Shown: positions 57,928 to 64,000 of the stretch, one piece after another
Position numbering within the stretch: position 1 is the first letter of the stretch
Layout of the letters: every line of letters begins with the position of its first letter
Source of the DNA: Streptomyces ardesiacus
Lineage (GTDB): Bacteria; Actinomycetota; Actinomycetes; Streptomycetales; Streptomycetaceae
DNA length: 64,000 nt
Direction: 5' to 3'
Assembly: GCF_003112575.1 (NCBI RefSeq)
Contig: NZ_BEWC01000001.1
Coordinates: 1 to 64,000 of the forward strand
The notes under the pieces: model-generated
What the model saw: only the letters and a program-made list of their open reading frames with translations
The model's database searches: none
What the model was told of the DNA's origin: nothing
Program-made: the position numbers and the translations under genes

Positions 57928-59343
57928 ATGGCAGCATCAGCGGCAGCCGATCGCGTCGCCGCCGGGACGGCACCCGATCGCATCGTCGTCGAGAACTGCG
58001 CCGTCGCGACCGTCGACGCGGACGACACCGAGTACGCCTCGGGCCATGTCGTCCTCGCCGGCAACCGGATCGAGTCGGTCGGCGCGGGGCGTGCACCCGA
58101 GGGCCTGGAGAACGTCGTACGCCGGATCGACGCGACCGGACACCTGGTCACCCCCGGCCTGGTCAACACCCATCACCACTTCTACCAGTGGCTCACCCGG
58201 GGCCTGGCCACCGACCACAACCTGTTCGCGTGGCTGGTCGCCCTGTACCCGACCTGGGCGCGCATCGACGAGCCGATGGCCCGCACAGCGGCCCAGGGCT
58301 CGCTGGCGATGATGGCCCGCGGCGGCGTCACCACCGCCGCGGACCACCACTACATCCACCCGCGCGGCGCCGGCGACCTGTCCGGCGCGATCGTCCGCGC
58401 CGCCCGCGACATGGGCGTCCGCTTCACCCTCGCCCGCGGCTCCATGGACCGCGGCGAGTCCGACGGCGGACTGCCGCCCGACTTCGCGGTCGAGAGCCTG
58501 GACGACGCGCTGGCCGCCACCGAGGCCACCGTCCGGGAGCACCACGACCCCTCCTTCGACGCGATGACCCAGGTCGCCGTCGCCCCCTGCTCGCCCTTCT
58601 CCGTCTCCACCGAACTGATGCGCCAGGGCGCCGAACTGGCCCGCCGGCTCGGCGTACGGCTGCACACCCACGGCTCGGAGACGGTGGAGGAGGAGAAGTT
58701 CTGCCACGAGCTGTTCGGCATGGGCCCCACCGACTACTTCGAGTCCACCGGCTGGCTCGGCGAGGACGTGTGGATGGCGCACTGCGTCCACATGAACGAA
58801 TCCGACATCGCCGCCTTCGCCCGCACCGGCACCGGCGTCGCCCACTGCCCCTCCTCCAACGCCCGCCTGGCCGCGGGCATCGCCCGGGTCCCCGACCTGC
58901 TCGCCGCCGGCGTCCCGGTCGGCCTGGGCGTCGACGGCACCGCCTCCAACGAGTCCGGCGAACTGCACACCGAACTGCGCAACGCCCTGCTGATCAACCG
59001 CCTCGGCGCCCACCGCGAGTCCGCCCTCGACGCCCGCCAGGCGCTGCGCCTGGGCACCCACGGCGGCGCCCGGGTCCTCGGCCGGGCCGCCGAGACCGGC
59101 TCCCTGGAGGCGGGCAAGCTCGCCGACCTGGTGCTGTGGCGGATGGACACCCTCGCCCACTCCGCCATCACCGACCCGGTGACCGCCCTGGTCTTCGGCG
59201 CCGCCGCCCCGGTCACGGCGTCGTTCGTGAACGGCCGTCAGATCGTCGAGGACGGCAGGCTGCTCACCGTCGACGAGGACGCCCTCGCCCGCTCCACCCG
59301 GGACGAGGCACGACGCCTGGCACGGATCGCCGCGCAGGGCTGA
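57928..59343 (+). CDS. 8-oxoguanine deaminase (amidohydrolase)
   Basis: A 471-residue amidohydrolase of the guanine/8-oxoguanine deaminase group. Metal-binding histidines are in 'VTPGLVNTHHHFYQWLTRG', later His/Asp ligands in 'GVRLHTHGSETVEEEKFCHE', 'MAHCVHMNESDIAAFARTGT' and 'GLGVDGTASNESGELHTELR'. The HHHFYQWLTR stretch is typical of enzymes that turn 8-oxoguanine into urate and ammonia. The product feeds straight into the adjacent uricase, which strengthens the call over atrazine chlorohydrolase-like relatives. It is the last gene of the operon; two hairpins follow. Confidence 0.9.
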   Translation: MAASAAADRVAAGTAPDRIVVENCAVATVDADDTEYASGHVVLAGNRIESVGAGRAPEGLENVVRRIDATGHLVTPGLVNTHHHFYQWLTRGLATDHNLFAWLVALYPTWARIDEPMARTAAQGSLAMMARGGVTTAADHHYIHPRGAGDLSGAIVRAARDMGVRFTLARGSMDRGESDGGLPPDFAVESLDDALAATEATVREHHDPSFDAMTQVAVAPCSPFSVSTELMRQGAELARRLGVRLHTHGSETVEEEKFCHELFGMGPTDYFESTGWLGEDVWMAHCVHMNESDIAAFARTGTGVAHCPSSNARLAAGIARVPDLLAAGVPVGLGVDGTASNESGELHTELRNALLINRLGAHRESALDARQALRLGTHGGARVLGRAAETGSLEAGKLADLVLWRMDTLAHSAITDPVTALVFGAAAPVTASFVNGRQIVEDGRLLTVDEDALARSTRDEARRLARIAAQG

Positions 59344-59385
59344 GAACCCCGCACGGCGCCCGCACAACAGAACACCACTTGATCT

Positions 59386-59413
59386 CCGGCCGGGAGGGAC
59401 GGCTCCCGGCCGG
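59386..59413 (+). terminator. First of two tandem hairpins ending the urate operon
   Basis: CCGGCCGGGAG (59386-59396) and CTCCCGGCCGG (59403-59413) form a perfect 11-bp stem with a 6-nt loop, 43 bp after the deaminase stop. Confidence 0.75.
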
Positions 59414-59416
59414 TAA

Positions 59417-59441
59417 CCGTGGACCCGAGCGGGGTCCACGG
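59417..59441 (+). terminator. Second tandem hairpin ending the urate operon
   Basis: CCGTGGACCC (59417-59426) and GGGTCCACGG (59432-59441) form a perfect 10-bp stem with a 5-nt loop, only 3 bp after the first hairpin. The double terminator separates the operon from the second permease, whose promoter must lie in 59442-59596; TTGACA at about 59548-59553 is a possible -35. Confidence 0.75.
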
Positions 59442-59596
59442 TGACCGACTCCGGGGCGTGCGCCCCAGCGCGTACGCCCCGGATAGGTCTCCCGTTTCCC
59501 CGAACGGCCCGTCCGGGTCCCGCACGACCACCACCCGCACCACCTCCTTGACACCCACGTCAGAGCCGACGTGCAACCGACCGGAGGAACGCCGCC

Positions 59597-60985
59597 GTGG
59601 CCGACCACCCTGTTGACGAGAAACTCCCGCCGCTGAAGATGGCGACGACCGGCCTGCAACACGTGGCCGCCATGTACGCCGGGGTCGTCGCCCCGCCCCT
59701 GATCGTCGGTGCGGCCATCGGCCTGAGCGCCACCGAACTGACCTTCCTCACCGGCGCCTGCCTGTTCACCGCGGGCCTCGCCACCTTCCTGCAGACGCTG
59801 GGCATCTGGAAGATCGGTGCCCGGCTGCCCTTCGTCAACGGCGTCACCTTCGCCGGTGTCGCCCCCATGACCGCGGTCGTCGCCTCCACCGACGACAAGT
59901 CCGACGCGCTGCCGATCATCTTCGGCGCGGTCATCGTCGCCGGAATCCTCGGCTTCCTCGCCGCGCCCGTCTTCTGCAAGGCGATCCGCTTCTTCCCGCC
60001 GGTCGTCACCGGCACCGTCATCACGCTCATAGGCGTGTCCCTGCTGCCGGTCGCCTTCGGCTGGGCCCAGGGACCGAGTCCCACGGCGGACGACTTCGGC
60101 TCGGCGACCAACCTCGGCCTGGCCGGGATCACCCTCGTCATCGTGCTGCTGCTGCGCCGCTTCACCCGGGGCTTCGTCAAGCAGATCGCCGTACTGCTCG
60201 GCCTGATCGCGGGCACCGTCGTCGCGATCCCGTTCGGCGTCACTGACTTCGGCCCGGTCGCGGACGCCAGTGTGGTCGGCTTCCCCACCCCCTTCCACTT
60301 CGGCGCCCCGCAGTTCCAGATCGCCGCGATCCTGTCCATGTGCGTGGTGATGGTGGTCTCGATGACCGAGTCCACGGCCGACATGCTCGCCCTCGGCGAG
60401 ATCGTCGAGCGTCCGGCCGACGAGAAGACCATCGCCGCCGGCCTGCGCGCCGACACCCTGGGCTCGGCCCTCAGCCCGGTCTTCAACGGCTTCATGTGCA
60501 GCGCCTTCGCCCAGAACATCGGCCTGGTCGCGATGACGAAGATCCGCAGCCGCTTCGTCGTCGCGGCAGGCGGCGGCTTCCTGGTCCTGATGGGCCTGTG
60601 TCCGATGGCCGCCTCGCTCATCGCCGTCGTCCCCCGCCCGGTCCTGGGCGGCGCCGGCGTGGTCCTCTTCGGCTCGGTCGCGGCCAGCGGCATCCAGACG
60701 CTGGTCCGGGCGAGCCTGGACAAGGACAACAACGTCCTGATCGTGGCGGTGTCCCTGGCCGTCGGCATCATCCCGATCGCGGCGCCGGACTTCTACCACT
60801 CGTTCCCGGAGAACGCGCGGATCATCCTCGACTCGGGCATCTCCACCGGCTGCGTGGCCGCCGTCCTGCTCAACCTGGTCTTCAACCACATCGGCGGCCG
60901 GGAACGCGACGCGGAGGACGTCACCCACCCGATGGAGGCGGGCGACGAGATCAGCGAGTCGTCCCGGGCGGCGGCGATGCCGTAA
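59597..60985 (+). CDS. Second NCS2-family nucleobase permease
   Basis: A 462-residue paralogue of the permease 1.7 kb upstream, similar along its length: 'GLQHVAAMYAGVVAPPLIVG', 'LPFVNGVTFAGVAPMTAVVA', 'MVVSMTESTADMLALGEIVE' and 'FNGFMCSAFAQNIGLVAMTK'. It lacks the long N-terminal tail and ends in an acidic tail ('MEAGDEISESS'). CGGAGG is upstream of GTG 59597. It lies outside the urate operon terminators, so it is separately expressed and may prefer uracil, xanthine or urate. The differing residues around the ESTAD/ESSAG motif suggest another specificity. Confidence 0.9.
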   Translation: MADHPVDEKLPPLKMATTGLQHVAAMYAGVVAPPLIVGAAIGLSATELTFLTGACLFTAGLATFLQTLGIWKIGARLPFVNGVTFAGVAPMTAVVASTDDKSDALPIIFGAVIVAGILGFLAAPVFCKAIRFFPPVVTGTVITLIGVSLLPVAFGWAQGPSPTADDFGSATNLGLAGITLVIVLLLRRFTRGFVKQIAVLLGLIAGTVVAIPFGVTDFGPVADASVVGFPTPFHFGAPQFQIAAILSMCVVMVVSMTESTADMLALGEIVERPADEKTIAAGLRADTLGSALSPVFNGFMCSAFAQNIGLVAMTKIRSRFVVAAGGGFLVLMGLCPMAASLIAVVPRPVLGGAGVVLFGSVAASGIQTLVRASLDKDNNVLIVAVSLAVGIIPIAAPDFYHSFPENARIILDSGISTGCVAAVLLNLVFNHIGGRERDAEDVTHPMEAGDEISESSRAAAMP

Positions 60986-61021
60986 CGCCGGGGACCGCGA
61001 CCGTGGTGGCGGGGGCCGGGC

Positions 61022-61444
61022 CTACAGACCGAACAGGCCCGGCTCCGTCGCCAGTTCCTTGAAGCGCTGCCGCGGGTCCGGTACCAGTCTGCGCTCGGTC
61101 AGGTCCATCAGGCCGCCGACGGCCTCGACCTCGGCGGCGACGGTGCCGTCGGCCTTGGTGACGACCTGACGGATCCGGAAGGTCTTGCCCTCGCCCCACT
61201 CGAACACACAGGACACCGAGACCTCGTCCCCGGCGAGCAGCTCACGCCGGAACCGGATGGTCGTCTCCAGGGCCACCGGTCCGATCCCGCCGGCGACCAG
61301 CCCGGCCTGGCTGATCCCCGCGGCCCGGAGCAGCGACCAGCGGGCGTGCTCGGCGTAGTTGAGGTACACCGACTGGTTCAGGTGGCCCTGGGTGTCGGTC
61401 TCGTACCCGCGGACGGTCACCGGTACGGAAAACGGCTCGCTCAC
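61022..61444 (-). CDS. Acyl-CoA thioesterase (4HBT hot-dog fold)
   Basis: A 140-residue hot-dog thioesterase. 'VTVRGYETDTQGHLNQSVYL' followed by 'NYAEHARWSLLRAAG' is the 4-hydroxybenzoyl-CoA thioesterase signature (Asp and His near residues 18-22), and 'ALETTIRFRRELLAGDEVSV' is the beta-sheet core. It hydrolyses acyl-CoA esters; the substrate is unknown. GTG 61444 is preferred over the in-frame GTG 61465 because AGAGG lies 9 nt before it while nothing precedes the longer start. It converges with the second permease. Confidence 0.85.
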   Translation of the reverse strand: MSEPFSVPVTVRGYETDTQGHLNQSVYLNYAEHARWSLLRAAGISQAGLVAGGIGPVALETTIRFRRELLAGDEVSVSCVFEWGEGKTFRIRQVVTKADGTVAAEVEAVGGLMDLTERRLVPDPRQRFKELATEPGLFGL

Positions 61445-61498
61445 TGCTGCTGCCTCTCTTCCCACGTGGACGGACGTACCGATCCTGACATGCGGGCG

Positions 61499-62149
61499 TC
61501 ACACCTTCCGCGGGGAGGCCAGCAGATAACGGGCCCGCGTGCGCGGCTCGGTGTGCTCCCCGGTCTGCCAGCCCGCCCGCTCCAGCGTCGCCGCGCAGTC
61601 CCGCAGCGCGGCGCCGTCCGGCGCGTGCACGGCGACGGCCTCGGGCTGCGGCGTGGCCCGCACCCGGTATCCGCCGGTGCCGTCGGGGCCCGCCGGACGG
61701 TGCCCGGCCGCCTCCAGGGCGAGCGCCGCGGCCCGTACGAGGTGAGACCGCTCCCACGCGCACGGCCGGTCCGTGCTCCCGTCGGGATGTGTCATCCGGC
61801 GCAGCTCCAGCAGCCCCTGCCAGGCGCCGCGCACCTCCCGCAGCCGTGCGGGCCCCGCATCGCCGCCCGGCGCGGCCTCCTCCCCGCCGACCCGTGCGGC
61901 GAACACGCCTCCGGCGGCCCCGGCGTCCGGTACGGCGGGCACCCCCGGCTCGTCCGGCGCCTCGGCCGCCTCCCGTATCCGGTGCCCGGCCGGGGTCAGG
62001 AAGTGGTCGTGCGGCGGCCGCGGATGCCGGAAGGCGAGCCCGCGCTTCACCAGCGCCGTGAGCTGCGCCTCCGCGCCCCTCAGGCGCCCGGTGACGGGAT
62101 CGGCGGCGGCGATGATCCGCCGTTGCGCGGCGGTGGGCGACAGTGCCAC
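61499..62149 (-). CDS. Hypothetical protein with a winged-helix-like N terminus
   Basis: A 216-residue protein. The first 60 residues ('LSPTAAQRRIIAAADPVTGR', 'AQLTALVKRGLAFRHPRPPH') resemble the topology of a winged helix, in which a DHFLTPAGHRIRE strand-helix follows. The remainder is a helical Ala/Glu/Arg-rich region and a final alpha/beta unit ('TLERAGWQTGEHTEPRTRAR'). AAGGAGG lies six nt before GTG 62149, a strong start. It stands between the thioesterase and the phosphatase on the same strand. DNA binding is only suggested. No family is recognised. Confidence 0.6.
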   Translation of the reverse strand: MALSPTAAQRRIIAAADPVTGRLRGAEAQLTALVKRGLAFRHPRPPHDHFLTPAGHRIREAAEAPDEPGVPAVPDAGAAGGVFAARVGGEEAAPGGDAGPARLREVRGAWQGLLELRRMTHPDGSTDRPCAWERSHLVRAAALALEAAGHRPAGPDGTGGYRVRATPQPEAVAVHAPDGAALRDCAATLERAGWQTGEHTEPRTRARYLLASPRKV

Positions 62150-62187
62150 GGCGTCCCTCCTTCCCCCAACGGTCACGCCTTCGAAGA

Positions 62188-62787
62188 CTACGACGGGGGT
62201 CTGACATTCCAGGCGGCGATCACCGGCCGCCCGTGCTCGGTGCCCAGCCGGCACAGCGTGCCGGTGCCCAGTTGGAACAGCGCCCCGTGCGACGCCGGAA
62301 GACCCAGGTGCCGGGCGGTCAGCACGCGCAGGAAGTGCCCGTGTGCCACCAGTACGACGCACCCCTCGGTGTCGGCGAACGCGGCCTCCACCGTGGCCAG
62401 CACCCGGTCGGCCCGCTCACCCACCTGCTCGGGCGTCTCCCCGGGGTGGTCCGGCGGCCCGGGCGCGACCCCGTCCGTGAACAGGAACCAGTCCGGCCGG
62501 CTCCGGTGGATCTCGACGGTCGTGATCCCCTCGTAGCCGCCGTAGTCCCACTCGTGCAGGTCCGGCTCGACGCGCACCTCGTGCAGCCCGATCAGCTCGG
62601 CCGTCTCCCGGGCCCGCTGGAAGGGGCTCACGAAGGCGGCCCCGATCCGGTGGGACCGGATCAGCGGCACCAGGCTCCGCGCCTGCTCCCGCCCCTTCTC
62701 GGTCAGCGGAACGTCCGTCAGCCCGGTGTGCCGCCCGGACCGCGACCACTCGGTCTCGCCGTGCCGGACCAGAAAAAGATCACCCAT
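62188..62787 (-). CDS. Histidine phosphatase superfamily protein
   Basis: A 199-residue phosphoglycerate-mutase-like phosphatase. The catalytic RHG is 'LFLVRHGETEWSRSGRHTGL' (His9), the second Arg is in 'FVSPFQRARETAEL', the Glu in 'LHEWDYGGYEG' and the second His in 'VVLVAHGHFLRVLTARHLGL'. It dephosphorylates an unidentified small metabolite or protein. The length and the HEWDYGGYEG block fit the actinobacterial acid phosphatase group rather than glycolytic mutases. Confidence 0.88.
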   Translation of the reverse strand: MGDLFLVRHGETEWSRSGRHTGLTDVPLTEKGREQARSLVPLIRSHRIGAAFVSPFQRARETAELIGLHEVRVEPDLHEWDYGGYEGITTVEIHRSRPDWFLFTDGVAPGPPDHPGETPEQVGERADRVLATVEAAFADTEGCVVLVAHGHFLRVLTARHLGLPASHGALFQLGTGTLCRLGTEHGRPVIAAWNVRPPS

Positions 62788-62853
62788 GCCTCCAGGCTAC
62801 GGCGGGCCGTTCGCCCCGGCCCTCTGTCAGTGGCGTCTGCTTCAGTGAACCCC

Positions 62854-63315
62854 GTGAGTGACGACTACCTGACCGTGATACCGACCGACCCCTGGTGGCA
62901 GCCCGCCGAGGAGGCGGCCGAGCGGGCCGCGGCGGTCGTGGCCGCGCTCCTTCCCGACCGGGACGGAGGGGGAGAGCAGGAGGTCACCTGGCACGACACG
63001 GTCGAGGTCGTCACCTGCGGACAGAACCTGGAGCGCATCCGCTGCCCGGGATGCGGGGCGGACCTGAGCATGCGGTGGTGGGGGCGGGAGGTGACGCTCC
63101 GGCAGGAGGAGGGCTTCACCACGCTGGGCGCCGCGCCGCCCTGCTGCGGGGTTGAGACCTCCCTCAACGACCTGGTGTACGACTGGCCGTGCGGCTTCGC
63201 CCGGTTCGAGATCGACGTGCTCTGTCCGGAGCGGGGCCCGCTCAGCGCGAGGGAACTGGCCCGGGTCGCCGAGGCGCTCGGCCACCCGGTCCGTCAGATC
63301 CTGTCCCGGTTCTGA
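62854..63315 (+). CDS. Cysteine-rich protein of unknown function
   Basis: A 153-residue protein. 'YLTVIPTDPWWQP' begins it, a zinc-knuckle-like 'IRCPGCGADLSMRWWG' lies centrally, two more Cys follow in 'APPCCGVETSLND', and 'GFARFEIDVLCPERGP' precedes a helical C terminus ('LSARELARVAEALGHPVRQI'). A single zinc site from the CPGC and CCG cysteines is likely. The start could be GTG 62854 or GTG 62845; neither has a ribosome site. It is divergent from the phosphatase gene with only 66 bp between. Function is unknown. Confidence 0.65.
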   Translation: MSDDYLTVIPTDPWWQPAEEAAERAAAVVAALLPDRDGGGEQEVTWHDTVEVVTCGQNLERIRCPGCGADLSMRWWGREVTLRQEEGFTTLGAAPPCCGVETSLNDLVYDWPCGFARFEIDVLCPERGPLSARELARVAEALGHPVRQILSRF

Positions 63316-63332
63316 GGTCCCGGCGCGCGCCT

Positions 63333-64000
63333 CTACTGCCGGTATCCGCTCAGGAACCGCCCGATGCGTCCGATGGCCGCCTCCAGGTCCTCCGCGTGGG
63401 GCAGGGTCAGGATGCGGAAGTGGTCGGGGCTCGGCCAGTTGAAGCCGGTGCCCTGGACGACCTGGATCTTCTCGCGGAGCAGCAGGTCCAGGACGAAGCG
63501 CTCGTCGTCGTGGATCTTGTGGACCGCCGGGTCGATGCGCGGGAAGGCGTACAGCGCGCCCTTGGGGCGGACGCAGGAGATGCCGGGGATCTCGTTGAGC
63601 TTCTCCCAGGCCACGTCCCGCTGTTCGCGCAGCCGTCCGCCGGGTGCGGTCAGCTCGCGGATGGACTGGCGGCCGCCGAGCGCGGCCTGGATGGCGTACT
63701 GGGCGGGCGCGTTGGCGCACAGCCGCATGGAGGCCAGCATGGTCAGGCCCTCCAGGTAGTCCCTGGCGTGCTGCTTGGGCCCGGTCACCACCAGCCAGCC
63801 GGAGCGGAAGCCCGCCACCCGGTAGGTCTTGGACAGGCCGCAGAAGGTCAGCACCACCAGGTCCGGGGCGAGGGCGGCGGCCGAGTGGTGCACCGCGTCG
63901 TCGTACAGGATCTGGTCGTAGATCTCGTCGGCGAGGACCATCAGGCCGTGCCGGCGGGCGAGGTCGAGGATGCCCTCGACGATCTCCTTGGGGTAGACGG
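63333..64000 (-). CDS. Class I/II pyridoxal-phosphate aminotransferase (alanine transaminase-like), 5' end missing
   Basis: The frame is open from the window edge to the stop at 63333, giving the last 222 residues of a PLP aminotransferase. 'ADEIYDQILYDDAVHHS' is the cofactor ring-contact region, the PLP Lys is in 'LTFCGLSKTYRVAGFRSGWL', and the carboxylate-binding Arg is in 'SPDHFRILTLPHAEDL'. The stretch 'VVQGTGFNWPSPDHFRI' is like AlaA-type alanine transaminases that make pyruvate and glutamate from alanine and 2-oxoglutarate. The N terminus lies beyond the window. It converges with the cysteine-rich protein gene, 17 bp away. Confidence 0.9.
   Translation of the reverse strand, partial: VYPKEIVEGILDLARRHGLMVLADEIYDQILYDDAVHHSAAALAPDLVVLTFCGLSKTYRVAGFRSGWLVVTGPKQHARDYLEGLTMLASMRLCANAPAQYAIQAALGGRQSIRELTAPGGRLREQRDVAWEKLNEIPGISCVRPKGALYAFPRIDPAVHKIHDDERFVLDLLLREKIQVVQGTGFNWPSPDHFRILTLPHAEDLEAAIGRIGRFLSGYRQ

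Noticed and set aside
59548..59580. Promoter of the second NCS2 permease
   Set aside because: TTGACA is present but no acceptable -10 lies at 16-19 bp, so no promoter feature is called.

Overview
The window is actinobacterial chromosome, almost certainly Streptomyces. GC is very high with strong third-position GC bias, GTG starts are common, GGAGG-type ribosome sites are frequent, and the families present are typical of the genus (LAL-type LuxR regulators, paired C4 zinc-finger DksA-like proteins, a PucR regulator, an iron box of the DmdR type, a DUF2637 membrane protein). From memory the gene order resembles a chromosomal region of S. coelicolor around its glyoxylate carboligase and uricase genes; this was not checked. 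I see no tRNA, rRNA, CRISPR, insertion sequence or prophage gene, so this looks like ordinary chromosome.

Layout. (1) 1-9.8 kb: a mixed block holding the end of a PP2C-like protein, a pyruvate oxidase-type enzyme, an RsbW-like ATPase, a DUF2637 membrane protein, an FhuF-like Fe-S protein behind an iron box, a GntR regulator and a fused SecDF. (2) 9.8-15.5 kb: a two-component pair (response regulator and histidine kinase) divergent from two DksA-like zinc-finger proteins, a frameshifted MreB-like gene and an Rv1733c-like membrane protein, then a helical-repeat protein. (3) 15.6-20.7 kb: purine salvage and catabolism I, with a PucR regulator divergent from an NCS2 purine permease and an XdhC-type xanthine dehydrogenase maturation protein. 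(4) 20.7-23 kb: a secreted phosphatase/nuclease-fold protein, an SRPBCC protein and a lipoprotein polysaccharide deacetylase. (5) 23-36 kb: an SDR sugar epimerase, then an eleven-gene operon for a heptose-containing glycan (carbamoyltransferase, gmhA, gmhB, hldE, seven glycosyltransferases) in which nine of ten gene junctions are 4-nt start/stop overlaps. (6) 36-46 kb: a TetR/nitroreductase pair with two clear operators, a polysaccharide pyruvyl transferase-like gene, a 42-codon transcription unit, two LuxR-type regulators and two acyl-CoA synthetases. (7) 46-61 kb: purine catabolism II, with gcl, catalase, glxR, hyi, a small MTH1187-like protein plus HTH regulator, then uraD-uraH-uricase-permease-8-oxoguanine deaminase, and a second NCS2 permease. 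(8) 61-64 kb: a thioesterase, two uncharacterised proteins, a histidine phosphatase and the end of an aminotransferase gene.

How it works together. The purine genes make a coherent pathway. Permeases import bases. XdhC matures the (off-window) xanthine dehydrogenase and 8-oxoguanine deaminase supplies urate directly. Uricase, HIU hydrolase and OHCU decarboxylase take urate to allantoin. Glyoxylate released further down (genes off-window) is condensed by Gcl to tartronate semialdehyde, which Hyi and GlxR route to glycerate. Catalase sits inside this block and plausibly removes the H2O2 made by uricase. The promoter sequences support that link: the catalase and uricase-operon promoters share an almost identical palindrome over the -35 box, while gcl and hyi (and more weakly catalase) carry pairs of a different 15-bp operator spaced exactly 21 bp apart. 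The other unusual feature is a complete ADP-heptose-type gene set in a Gram-positive organism.
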